Origin: Opitutia bacterium
GTDB taxonomy: Bacteria; Verrucomicrobiota; Verrucomicrobiia; Opitutales; Opitutaceae
DNA: 64,000 nt
Direction of reading: 5' to 3'
NCBI GenBank assembly: GCA_016190985.1
Contig: JACPPI010000029.1
Coordinates: 1-64,000, forward strand
How positions within the stretch are numbered: the stretch's first letter is position 1; every line of letters starts with the position of its first letter. A program made the position numbers and the translations under genes. Positions 19,210 to 26,727 of this stretch are shown piece after piece. Under the pieces are notes generated by a model, which saw only the letters and a list, made by a program, of their open reading frames with translations, did not search any database and was not told the origin of the DNA.

Positions 19210-21267
19210 TCACTCCGGCGGCAGGGGCGGGGCGGTCAGGCCGGTGGGCGGGGGCACGACCTCGAGCACGCGGGCGATGAGCCGGCGGACGCGCACGACG
19301 CCGACGATGCGGCGGCCGGTCTTGTCGGCCACGACGGGGATGGTCTTGAAGCCGTGCTCGCGGAAGGCGGACGCCGCGACGAGGGCGCTGTCGGTGGCGG
19401 CGAGTGCGACGGGGTCCTTCTTCATGAAGTCGGCGAGCGGGGTTTCGGGTTTCACGCCGCTGTTCTGGGCTCGGAGCAGGTCGGTCAGCGTGATCATGCC
19501 GTCGAGCCGCGCGCCGTCGGGCGAGACGAAGAAGAAGTCGGACGGGTGCCGGGCGAACTGGTGGGTGACCTCGAAGAGCGAGTCGGTGGGCTTGAGCAGC
19601 GGGGTGGGGGCCGGGTCGATGAACTCCGCCAGTTGGAACTGCCGCAGGGCGGCGAGCACGGCGGGGCGCTCCTGCCAGGCGGCGGAGGAACGGCGGGTGA
19701 TGGCGGCGGTGAGCGCGGCGCGGAGCGGCGCGAGGGACTTGGAGATGGTGGTGAAGACGTTGCGGCCCATGACGACGACACCGACGGGCGTGCGGGCCCG
19801 GACCGAGGCGGCACGCGGCTGGTTGCTGAGCAGCGCCTGCTCGCCGAAGAAGTTGCCCACGCCGAGCGTGGCGATGACCTCGCCCTCGGGTTTCTCGGGC
19901 GAGGCGCGCACGATCTCCACCTCGCCCGACTCGATGACGTAGAAGCCCGACGGCGGCTCGCCCTGCTTGATGATGTAGTCGCCCGGCTCGTAGTGCGCGT
20001 GCGAGACGCGCTCGGTGACGTCGGTCTTGATGCAGCTGAGGTCGCGGGGGAAGATGAGCAACCAGGCCCAATCGAAGCCGACCTGCACGCGGCGCGACCA
20101 CGACGGGAGTTTGAAAAGATAGACGCCGCGCCAGGCGAACCAGGCGAGGAAGCCGGAGAGCCTGAAGCCAAACATCTCGGCCACGGCGCTGTGACCGCCG
20201 ATGGAGCAGAGCTGGCCGAGCACCTTGAAGGAGAACGGACGCGTGGGCTCGCCCGCGAGGGTGCGGACGATGTTGGCGGCGCACTGCCGGCCCTGCCGCT
20301 CGGCGAACTGGCCGGTGGGCGGCGAGGGCTGGGCGTCGTGGGCGTTGAGGATGTTGGCGCAGTCGCCGATGGCCCAGGCGTTGGCGCGGCCGCGCAGCCG
20401 CATGTCGGTCTCGGTGAGGATGCGGCCTTTTTCCTTGGGCGTGTCGAGCCGGTCGACGACCGGCGCGGTGGTGCTGCCGATGGTGCAGACGATGGTGCCG
20501 CCGCGCACGAAGCCGTCCTTCAGGCCCACGCCCTCGCCGGTGGCGAGCATCACGCGGGCGTTGAGCCGCATGGTGACGCCGGCCTGCTCCATTTTCTTCC
20601 GGGCGAACTCGCGGAGCTGCGGGCTGATCTCGGGCAGCAACTGGTCGCGCGAGTGGATGAGCGTGACGGTGACATCCTCGGCGCTGATCTTGGAATAGAA
20701 CCGCAGGCTGGAGCGGACGAGGTCGTTGATCTCGCCGGCGGTCTCGACGCCGCTGTAGCCGCCGCCCACGACGACGAAGGACAGATACCAGCGCCGCTTC
20801 ACCGGGTCGTCGCAGACCTCGGCCTTTTCCATCGAGGAGAGGATGTGGGTGCGCAGGACGGCGGCGTCGCCGACGGTTTTCAGGGGGAACGCGTGGTCCG
20901 CCATGCCGGGCACGACGTTGAGGTTGGAGATGTTGCCGCAGGCGATGACCACGTGGTCGTAGTCGAGGTGGCGCGGCTGGCCGTCGTGGCTCTCGAATTC
21001 GATGCGGCTGCCGGCGAGGTCGACATTGCGGACCTCCTCGGTGCGGCACTGGACGCGCGGCAGGAGCTGGCGCAGGGGGACGATGACATCGTCGAGGCTC
21101 AGCGACGAGCCGACGGCATCGGCCAGCAACGGGCTGAAGACGAGGTGGTTTTCCTTGTTGAAGAGGACCAGCTCCGCGTCGCCGCCGCGCAGGTGCGCGG
21201 ACAGGGTCTGGGCACACTTCACCCCGCCGAAGCCTCCGCCGATGATGACAATGCGTTTTGCAGGCAT
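19210..21267 (-). CDS. Type II NADH dehydrogenase-like flavoprotein fused to cNMP-binding and CBS domains
   Basis: Protein of 685 residues with three parts. Residues 1-400 are an NDH-2-like oxidoreductase: FAD motif VIIGGGFGGVKCAQ (7-20), NAD motif VVVGGGYSGVETAGE (165-179), FAD-closing NAWAIGDCANI (296-306) and a hydrophobic C-terminal anchor (about 366-410). Residues 415-520 are a cyclic-nucleotide-binding domain with the phosphate cassette FGEQALLSNQPRAASV, keeping its Glu and Arg. Residues 550-670 are a CBS-like pair. It would oxidise NADH and pass electrons to quinone without proton pumping, perhaps under cAMP/cGMP and adenylate control. It faces away from the nuo cluster across a tRNA gene. 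I chose the ATG at 21267 (MPAKRIVIIGGG). Confidence 0.9.
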   Translation of the reverse strand: MPAKRIVIIGGGFGGVKCAQTLSAHLRGGDAELVLFNKENHLVFSPLLADAVGSSLSLDDVIVPLRQLLPRVQCRTEEVRNVDLAGSRIEFESHDGQPRHLDYDHVVIACGNISNLNVVPGMADHAFPLKTVGDAAVLRTHILSSMEKAEVCDDPVKRRWYLSFVVVGGGYSGVETAGEINDLVRSSLRFYSKISAEDVTVTLIHSRDQLLPEISPQLREFARKKMEQAGVTMRLNARVMLATGEGVGLKDGFVRGGTIVCTIGSTTAPVVDRLDTPKEKGRILTETDMRLRGRANAWAIGDCANILNAHDAQPSPPTGQFAERQGRQCAANIVRTLAGEPTRPFSFKVLGQLCSIGGHSAVAEMFGFRLSGFLAWFAWRGVYLFKLPSWSRRVQVGFDWAWLLIFPRDLSCIKTDVTERVSHAHYEPGDYIIKQGEPPSGFYVIESGEVEIVRASPEKPEGEVIATLGVGNFFGEQALLSNQPRAASVRARTPVGVVVMGRNVFTTISKSLAPLRAALTAAITRRSSAAWQERPAVLAALRQFQLAEFIDPAPTPLLKPTDSLFEVTHQFARHPSDFFFVSPDGARLDGMITLTDLLRAQNSGVKPETPLADFMKKDPVALAATDSALVAASAFREHGFKTIPVVADKTGRRIVGVVRVRRLIARVLEVVPPPTGLTAPPLPPE

Positions 21268-21669
21268 GGGGTGGTGCGAGGCCAGTGTGCCCCGGGCTAT
21301 TCCCAAGGCAATACGCGGTTGGGCTACTCCACGGTCATGTGTGAGGCCCTCCTTCGCCAAGGCTTCAGCCGTCACCCTGCGGGCTATGGCTGACGAGACG
21401 GAGGGCAGTTTTCTTTCGGTTCCCGAAAGAAGGCTGGCGGAGAGGGGGGGATTCGAACCCCCGATAGCCTTGCGGCTATACGTGCTTTCCAAGCACGCGC
21501 ATTCGACCACTCTGCCACCTCTCCGTGTTCGCGAAAGGGTCGAGTTAAGTTAATAGTCGCCGCTGCGGTCAACGGTAATTCCCCGCCGGAAATTTTCTCC
21601 GCAATAAGGCCGAAAGCGCCTTGCGTGAGGGGGGTGCGGTGGTAGCTTGGGTCGATTTTTTACACGCCC
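21268..21669. other. 402-base intergenic region holding tRNA-Ser
   Basis: Contains the dehydrogenase promoter side, tRNA-Ser (21435-21524) and about 145 bases before nuoB. The 15-mer at 21295-21309 (gccttgggaatagcc on the minus strand) also occurs upstream of preT. No nuoA-like reading frame is present on either strand. Confidence 0.6.
21435..21524 (-). tRNA. tRNA-Ser (GGA anticodon)
   Basis: Read on the minus strand, acceptor GGAGAGG pairs with CCTCTCC followed by the discriminator G and an encoded CCA. The anticodon loop CTTGGAAAG gives anticodon GGA. A long variable arm (tatagccgcaaggctat) marks a class II serine tRNA, and the T arm GGGGGTTCGAATCCCCC is intact. Length 90 with CCA. It separates the NDH-like gene from the nuo cluster and could serve as an integration site, though no integrase is seen. 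Confidence 0.97.
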
Positions 21670-22179
21670 ATGGTCAACGCCAACCCGGAGCTCGCCTATA
21701 ACAGCAAAATCGAGGGTGACATCACCGTCACCCGGGCCGATGCCGCGATCAACTGGCTGCGGACAAACTCCATGTGGCCGATGCCAATGGGCCTGGCCTG
21801 CTGTGCGATCGAGCTGATGGCTTCGGCCGCCAGCCGGTTCGACATCGCCCGCTTCGGGGCCGAGGTCATGCGCTTCTCCCCCCGCCAGTCGGACTGCATG
21901 ATCGTGGCCGGCACCGTCACCTACAAGATGGCCCCGGTGGTCCGGCGCATCTATGACCAGATGGCCGCCCCGAAATGGGTCATCGCGATGGGGGCCTGCG
22001 CCAGTTCGGGCGGCATGTATCGGAGCTACGCCACCCTGCAGGGTGTCGACCGCATCATCCCGGTGGATGTCTACATCAGCGGCTGTCCGCCGCGCCCCGA
22101 GGCCCTGCTCGACGCCCTCATGAAGTTGCAAACCAAGGTGCGCGGCGAGCGCTCCTGCGCAAAACTCCTCAGCGCCTGA
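21670..22179 (+). CDS. nuoB: NADH-quinone oxidoreductase subunit B
   Basis: 169-residue peripheral-arm subunit carrying cluster N2. Ligands: the CC pair in [11 protein letters not shown], Cys in [10 protein letters not shown] and Cys in [13 protein letters not shown]. It is the first gene of the nuo cluster; nuoA, which normally precedes it, is missing here. The ATG at 21670 follows a tRNA gene by about 145 bases, which must contain the promoter. Confidence 0.97.
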   Translation: MVNANPELAYNSKIEGDITVTRADAAINWLRTNSMWPMPMGLACCAIELMASAASRFDIARFGAEVMRFSPRQSDCMIVAGTVTYKMAPVVRRIYDQMAAPKWVIAMGACASSGGMYRSYATLQGVDRIIPVDVYISGCPPRPEALLDALMKLQTKVRGERSCAKLLSA

Positions 22180-22195
22180 CGACTCCGCTGCGCGC

Positions 22196-22816
22196 ATGAC
22201 CACCGACGTCGACCTTCCGACCGCCGTCAGCCGGCAATTCCCCTCGGCCGCGCCGCGTCCGAGCCTGGACTGCCCGGCTTTCAACGTCCCGGCCGGCGAG
22301 GCCCTCGCGCTGCTGCAATACCTGCGCGACGCCCAAGCTTGCGATTTCCTGATGGACCTGACCGCGATCGACGGGAGCGCCGGGCAATCCCCGCGCTTCA
22401 CCGTGGTCTGGCACCTCTATTCCAGCACCAAGCACACCTACGTCCGCGTCGCGGCCCCCTGCGCCACCGACGCCGAGCCGGCGATGCCGACCGCCACGCG
22501 CCTGTGGGCGGGGGCCGACTGGCACGAGCGCGAGGTCTACGACATGTTTGGCATCAAGTTCACCGGCCACCCCGACCTGCGCCGCATCCTGATGTGGGAC
22601 GCCTATCCGTATTTCCCGCTCCGCAAGGAATTCCCGCTCGCCGGACTGCCGACCGAGATGTCCGACGCCGACATCAACGCCGAGACCGGCGTGGGCGTCA
22701 TCTCCGCCCCGATGGCCGGCGGGCCGTTCGTGGCCACCCCGGGCGAGCCGATGAGCGCCGCCGAGCCGCGCGCCAAGGACGAGGCGTGGAACGAAAAAAA
22801 GGAGAAGCCAGAATGA
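22196..22816 (+). CDS. nuoC: NADH-quinone oxidoreductase subunit C
   Basis: 206-residue subunit of the 30-kDa family. Diagnostic text: ADWHEREVYDMFGIKFTGHP and LRRILMWDAYPYFPLRKEFPL. The tail after residue 160 is a hydrophilic extension ending NEKKEKPE. Its stop overlaps the start of a small AT-richer gene whose own product ends EGEKPE, which may be a trace of an insertion at the nuoC 3' end. Confidence 0.96.
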   Translation: MTTDVDLPTAVSRQFPSAAPRPSLDCPAFNVPAGEALALLQYLRDAQACDFLMDLTAIDGSAGQSPRFTVVWHLYSSTKHTYVRVAAPCATDAEPAMPTATRLWAGADWHEREVYDMFGIKFTGHPDLRRILMWDAYPYFPLRKEFPLAGLPTEMSDADINAETGVGVISAPMAGGPFVATPGEPMSAAEPRAKDEAWNEKKEKPE

Positions 22817-23067
22817 GCAATGGGCATGAAGAGATGATTTTGGAATTAGCACGGAAACTGAAAGCAGCACACGTTTCTTACCGAGAACATGTCACGCTTC
22901 CGCATGCATACAATTCGACCACCAAGCACCTGCCAAAAGAGCACATTGGAGAGTTCTGGATCGAGATGGCGCAAAGCGTGATCGATTATGATCTAAGTCT
23001 GAAGCGTAGCTGGTCCGCTAATGCGGGCGACTTGAAAGGTAATCCGGAAGGCGAGAAACCCGAGTAA
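22813..23067 (+). CDS. Small hypothetical protein inside the nuo cluster
   Basis: 84 residues starting MSNGHEEMILELARKLKAAH, with ATGA overlap to nuoC and 1 base before nuoD. Soluble, mostly helical in appearance, with no family I recognise. Codons (ggaattagcacgg, cttccgcatgc) are less GC-biased than those of nuoC and nuoD, suggesting foreign origin. Its last residues EGEKPE echo the NuoC tail EKKEKPE. Translational coupling suggests it is expressed with complex I; whether it is a subunit is unknown. Confidence 0.7.
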   Translation: MSNGHEEMILELARKLKAAHVSYREHVTLPHAYNSTTKHLPKEHIGEFWIEMAQSVIDYDLSLKRSWSANAGDLKGNPEGEKPE

Positions 23068-23068
23068 C

Positions 23069-24301
23069 ATGGCCGCCGATTTCTCATTTCCCGATGCCGC
23101 CGCGAAGGCCGCGACTCTCCCCAAGGAGTTCGACTCGGAAAAGATGTCGCTCTCGATGGGCCCGTCGCACCCGTCCACCCATGGCGTGCTGCGCATCCAG
23201 TTCGAGCTCGACGGCGAGATGGTGACCAAGGCCGACCCGGTCATCGGCTACCTGCACCGGGGGGACGAGAAGATCGCCGAGAACATGACCTACAACCAGT
23301 TCGTGCCCTACACGGACCGCCTGGACTACATCGCCCCGCTGGCGAACAACATGGCCTACGCCATCGCGGTCGAGCGCCTGGCCGGCCTCGAGGTGCCGGC
23401 CCGCTGCCAGGCGATCCGCGTCCTCACCGCCGAGATGGCGCGGGTGTCGTCGCACCTGATGGGCCTCGGCGCCTACGGCATCGATGTGGGCGCGTGGACC
23501 GTGTTCATGTATTGCTTCGAGGAGCGCGAGAAACTCTACAAGCTCTTCGAGGAGCTGACCGGCGCCCGCTTCACCACCAGCTACACCCGCATCGGCGGCC
23601 TGCAACGGGACGTGCCCGCCGGCTGGACGCGAAAGGTGGACGCGTTCTGCGACCAGTTCCTGCCGATCCTCGAGGAGATCCTCTCGCTGCTCTCGCGCAA
23701 CAAGATCTTCCTCGACCGCACGGTCGACATCGGCGTCATCTCGCCGGCCGACGCCGTCGCCTACGGCCTGACCGGCCCGAACCTGCGCGGCTCCGGCGTG
23801 CCGAACGATCTCCGCAAGGACCGGCCTTATTCCGGCTACGGGCAATACGAGTTCGACGTGCCCGTCGGCTCGAAGGGCGACTGCTACGACCGCTACCTCT
23901 GCCGTGGCGAGGAGATGAAGCAGTCCGTCCGCATCATCCGGCAGATCGTGAAGAATTTCCCGGGCGGCGACTGGTATGCGAAGGACGCGCGCAAGATCTT
24001 CGCCCCGCCGAAGGACAAGGTGCTCACCTCGATGGAGGAGCTGATCAACAACTTCATGATCGTGACCGAGGGCCCGCAGATGCCGGCCGGCGAGGTCTAC
24101 TTCGAGGCCGAGAACCCGAAGGGCGTGCTCGGCTTCTACATCGTGAGCAAGGGCGGCGGCGTGCCCTACCGCCTGAAGATCCGCAGCCCCTCGTTCTGCA
24201 ATCTGTCCATCCTGCCCAAGCTCTGCGTCGGCCATCTCGTGTCCGACGTCGTCTCCATCCTCGGCTCGCTCGACTTCGTCATGGGCGAGTGCGACCGGTG
24301 A
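23069..24301 (+). CDS. nuoD: NADH-quinone oxidoreductase subunit D
   Basis: 410-residue 49-kDa-type subunit that forms the quinone site with NuoB. Clear signatures: SMGPSHPSTHGVLRIQ (His residues at the quinone pocket), GYLHRGDEKIAEN, LGAYGIDVGAWTVFMYCFEE and the C-terminal FVMGECDR. Normal length. Separate from nuoC, as in most phyla outside enterobacteria. Followed by an inverted repeat before nuoE. Confidence 0.97.
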   Translation: MAADFSFPDAAAKAATLPKEFDSEKMSLSMGPSHPSTHGVLRIQFELDGEMVTKADPVIGYLHRGDEKIAENMTYNQFVPYTDRLDYIAPLANNMAYAIAVERLAGLEVPARCQAIRVLTAEMARVSSHLMGLGAYGIDVGAWTVFMYCFEEREKLYKLFEELTGARFTTSYTRIGGLQRDVPAGWTRKVDAFCDQFLPILEEILSLLSRNKIFLDRTVDIGVISPADAVAYGLTGPNLRGSGVPNDLRKDRPYSGYGQYEFDVPVGSKGDCYDRYLCRGEEMKQSVRIIRQIVKNFPGGDWYAKDARKIFAPPKDKVLTSMEELINNFMIVTEGPQMPAGEVYFEAENPKGVLGFYIVSKGGGVPYRLKIRSPSFCNLSILPKLCVGHLVSDVVSILGSLDFVMGECDR

Positions 24302-24306
24302 TGACA

Positions 24307-24435
24307 GTAGCGAGCATCGAGTAGCGAGTAGTGAGCATGATCAAACCAAACACAGTCACCAATCTTCACCCGCTCAGCGGAGTTTCGCGGCTGGCCTTTC
24401 TTCTGCTCGCTAGCCGCTACTCGCTACCCGCTACT
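24307..24435. repeat. Inverted repeat of 'gtagcgag' units between nuoD and nuoE
   Basis: The left part agtagcgagcatcgagtag... (24307-24340) pairs with ...ctactcgctacccgctact (24404-24435). Each arm holds two or three copies of the unit gtagcgag or its complement. The 140-base gap contains nothing else except the nuoE leader. The structure would form in the nuo mRNA. Confidence 0.8.
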
Positions 24436-24443
24436 TCCCAGCG

Positions 24444-24938
24444 ATGAATCTCAAGCCCGCCACGCTCCAGCAGATCGACGAGGTCATCACCCATTATCCG
24501 GTGAAGCGCAGCGCCGCGCTGCCGCTGCTGCACCTGGTGCAGGAGGACGCCGGCTGGATCTCCCCCGAGGCCATGGAGTGGATCGCGCAAAAACTCGGGC
24601 TGCAGCCGATCAACGTCTACGAGCTGGTCACCTTCTACCCGATGTTCCGGCAAAAACCGATCGGCCGCCGCCACATCAAGGTCTGCCGCACGCTCTCGTG
24701 CGCGCTCACGGGCGGCTACAAGGTGTGCGAGCAGTTTCAGCGGGAGTTCGGCTGCCATACCGGCGGGGTCTCGGCCGACGGCGAGGTGACGGTTGATTTT
24801 GTCGAGTGCCTGGCGAGCTGCGGCACCGGCCCGGTGGTCATGATCGACGACGACCTCCACGAGAAAGTCGATGCCGCCAAGGTGAAGGCCTTGAGCGACC
24901 AAATCAGAACCGCGGCCTCCGGCCGCCCGGCCCCATGA
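24444..24938 (+). CDS. nuoE: NADH-quinone oxidoreductase subunit E
   Basis: 164-residue 24-kDa-type subunit with a thioredoxin-like [2Fe-2S] domain. Ligand cysteines are in CRTLSCALTGG and VECLASCGTGPV. The helical N-terminus (IDEVITHYPVKRSAALPLLH) is typical. The stop overlaps the start of a small membrane-protein gene that separates it from nuoF. Confidence 0.96.
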   Translation: MNLKPATLQQIDEVITHYPVKRSAALPLLHLVQEDAGWISPEAMEWIAQKLGLQPINVYELVTFYPMFRQKPIGRRHIKVCRTLSCALTGGYKVCEQFQREFGCHTGGVSADGEVTVDFVECLASCGTGPVVMIDDDLHEKVDAAKVKALSDQIRTAASGRPAP

Positions 24939-25258
24939 AGAAACACCGCATCCTCAGCGTCCCGCCGATCCGCTTCGGCATCGTGCTCGCCCTGATCAAC
25001 GGCTTCGCCGGCATGATCCTGGCCCCGCTCCTCCTCATCACGCTCGGCATCGCGTTCACCGCCACGGAAAGCGGCGTCGTGATTGTGCCCAAGATTTTCC
25101 CGACCGTCCCCTGGTTCCTCGCCGGCGGCCTGGCCATCTTCACGCCTGTCATCAACGCCGTCGGCGGCTTCCTCGCCGGCGTGCTCATCGCCACGGTCTA
25201 CAATTTCTCCGCCCGCTGGACGGGCGGCATCGAGATCGTCCTCGACGAGAAGCCCTGA
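24935..25258 (+). CDS. Small membrane protein between nuoE and nuoF
   Basis: 107 residues with two strongly hydrophobic segments (about 13-38 and 58-88), starting at the ATG at 24935 that overlaps the nuoE stop. The C-terminal text TVYNFSARWTGGIEIVL resembles DUF3566-type small membrane proteins; this assignment is from memory and tentative. Base composition matches the neighbours, so it looks native. Position suggests coexpression with complex I. Function unknown. Confidence 0.8.
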   Translation: MKKHRILSVPPIRFGIVLALINGFAGMILAPLLLITLGIAFTATESGVVIVPKIFPTVPWFLAGGLAIFTPVINAVGGFLAGVLIATVYNFSARWTGGIEIVLDEKP

Positions 25259-25261
25259 CCC

Positions 25262-26620
25262 ATGCCCGCCCCGCAACAACGCCGCCTGATCTTCGCCCAC
25301 ATCGACGAGCCGGGCTACAGCAACGACCTCGCGTGCTACCTCCGGCACGGCGGCTACGCGGTCATGAAGCAGGCGTTCGCGCGCAAGCCCGAGGAGCTGA
25401 TCGACGAGGTGAAGAAATCCGGCCTGCGCGGCCGGGGCGGCGCGGGTTTCCCCTGCGGCGTCAAATGGACCCTCGTCGACCGCAAGAGCGGCAAGCCGAT
25501 CTACCTCATCGTCAACGCCGACGAGTCCGAGCCCGGCACCTTCAAGGACCGTTGCATCATCCACCAGGACCCGCACCAGCTCATCGAGGGCACGATGATC
25601 TCCTGTTTCGCGAACAACGTGAAGCAGGCCTACATCTACATCCGCGGCGAGATGCCGCACGGCGCGCGCATCCTGGAAAAAGCCATCGCCGAGGCCCGCG
25701 CGGCCAACCTTGTCGGCCAAAACATCCTCGGGTCGAACTACAGCTGCGAGATCTATGTCCACCGCGGCGCCGGCGCCTACATCTGCGGCGAGGAGACCGG
25801 CCTGATCGAGTCGCTCGAGGGCAAGCGCGCCCACCCGCGCATCAAGCCGCCGTATTTCCCCGCCGTGCTCGGCCTCTACCAGTGCCCGACCATCGTCAAC
25901 AACGTCGAGACCCTCTGCCACGTGAAGCACATCGCCGACATGGGCGGCGAGGCCTACACCAAGATCGGCACGCCCAACAACACCGGCACGCGCATCTTCT
26001 GCGTCTCCGGCCATGTGCAGCGTCCGGGCCACTACGAGTTCGAGTGCGGCAGGATCACGCTGGGCCAGTTGCTCAACGACGTCTGCGGCGGCCCGCGGCC
26101 CGGCCGCACCTTCAAGGCCGTCATCCCCGGCGGCTCGTCGGCCAAGATCATGCGCTTCGGCGAGCGCTACAAGGGCAAGCGCAAGGTCGGCGCCGAGATG
26201 GTGGACTACGACTGGGGCGTCGAGGATGTCCCGATGGACTTCGATTCGCTCGGCATGATCGGCACGATGGGCGGCTCCGGCGGCGTCATCGTGATGGACG
26301 ACTCGGTCAACATGGTCGAGGCGCTGGCCAACATCAACGCGTTCTACTCGCACGAGAGCTGCGGCCAGTGCACGCCCTGCCGCGAGGGCTCGCTGTGGAT
26401 GAAGAAGATCACCACGCGCATGGTCCACGGCGACGCGCGCGAGCAGGACGCCGCCCTGCTCAAGGGCGTGGCCGACCAGATCCCCGGCCGCACCATCTGC
26501 GCCTTCGGCGAGGCCTGCTCGTGGCCCACCCAGAGCTTCCTCGCGAAGTTCGGCGACGAGTTCAAAAACTACCACGAGATGAAGAAGACCGCGGCACCCT
26601 CGGCCGCCCCGCTCATCTGA
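25262..26620 (+). CDS. nuoF: NADH-quinone oxidoreductase subunit F
   Basis: 452-residue NADH-binding, FMN-containing subunit. The NADH site is GLRGRGGAGFPCGVKW, FMN contacts lie in NADESEPGTFKDR, and the N3 [4Fe-4S] ligands are ESCGQCTPCREG plus a later Cys in GRTICAFGEAC. Normal length. Starts 3 bases after the preceding small gene. With NuoE and NuoG it completes the NADH dehydrogenase module, so this complex I should use NADH. Confidence 0.97.
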   Translation: MPAPQQRRLIFAHIDEPGYSNDLACYLRHGGYAVMKQAFARKPEELIDEVKKSGLRGRGGAGFPCGVKWTLVDRKSGKPIYLIVNADESEPGTFKDRCIIHQDPHQLIEGTMISCFANNVKQAYIYIRGEMPHGARILEKAIAEARAANLVGQNILGSNYSCEIYVHRGAGAYICGEETGLIESLEGKRAHPRIKPPYFPAVLGLYQCPTIVNNVETLCHVKHIADMGGEAYTKIGTPNNTGTRIFCVSGHVQRPGHYEFECGRITLGQLLNDVCGGPRPGRTFKAVIPGGSSAKIMRFGERYKGKRKVGAEMVDYDWGVEDVPMDFDSLGMIGTMGGSGGVIVMDDSVNMVEALANINAFYSHESCGQCTPCREGSLWMKKITTRMVHGDAREQDAALLKGVADQIPGRTICAFGEACSWPTQSFLAKFGDEFKNYHEMKKTAAPSAAPLI

Positions 26621-26627
26621 TCTTTTC

Positions 26628-26708
26628 AACCACGAATGGACACGAATACACACGAATCAAGCGAGACCAGGAAGGCATCCCTGACCCATTCGTGTCTCTT
26701 CGTGGTTT
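26628..26708. repeat. Inverted repeat, 'accacgaatggacacgaat' variant
   Basis: Left arm aaccacgaatggacacgaat from 26628 and right arm attcgtgtctcttcgtggtt to 26708 form a long imperfect palindrome. It fills the gap between nuoF and nuoG. Confidence 0.85.
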
Positions 26709-26727
26709 CTAATCCTTCTTTCCAGAG

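Noticed and set aside
21435..21524. tRNA-Ser as an attachment site of an integrated element
   Set aside because: No integrase, no partial tRNA copy within the window, and flanking genes look like core genes.
24307..24435. CRISPR-like array from repeated gtagcgag units
   Set aside because: Units are 8 bases, unevenly spaced and arranged as two complementary arms, with no spacers and no cas genes.
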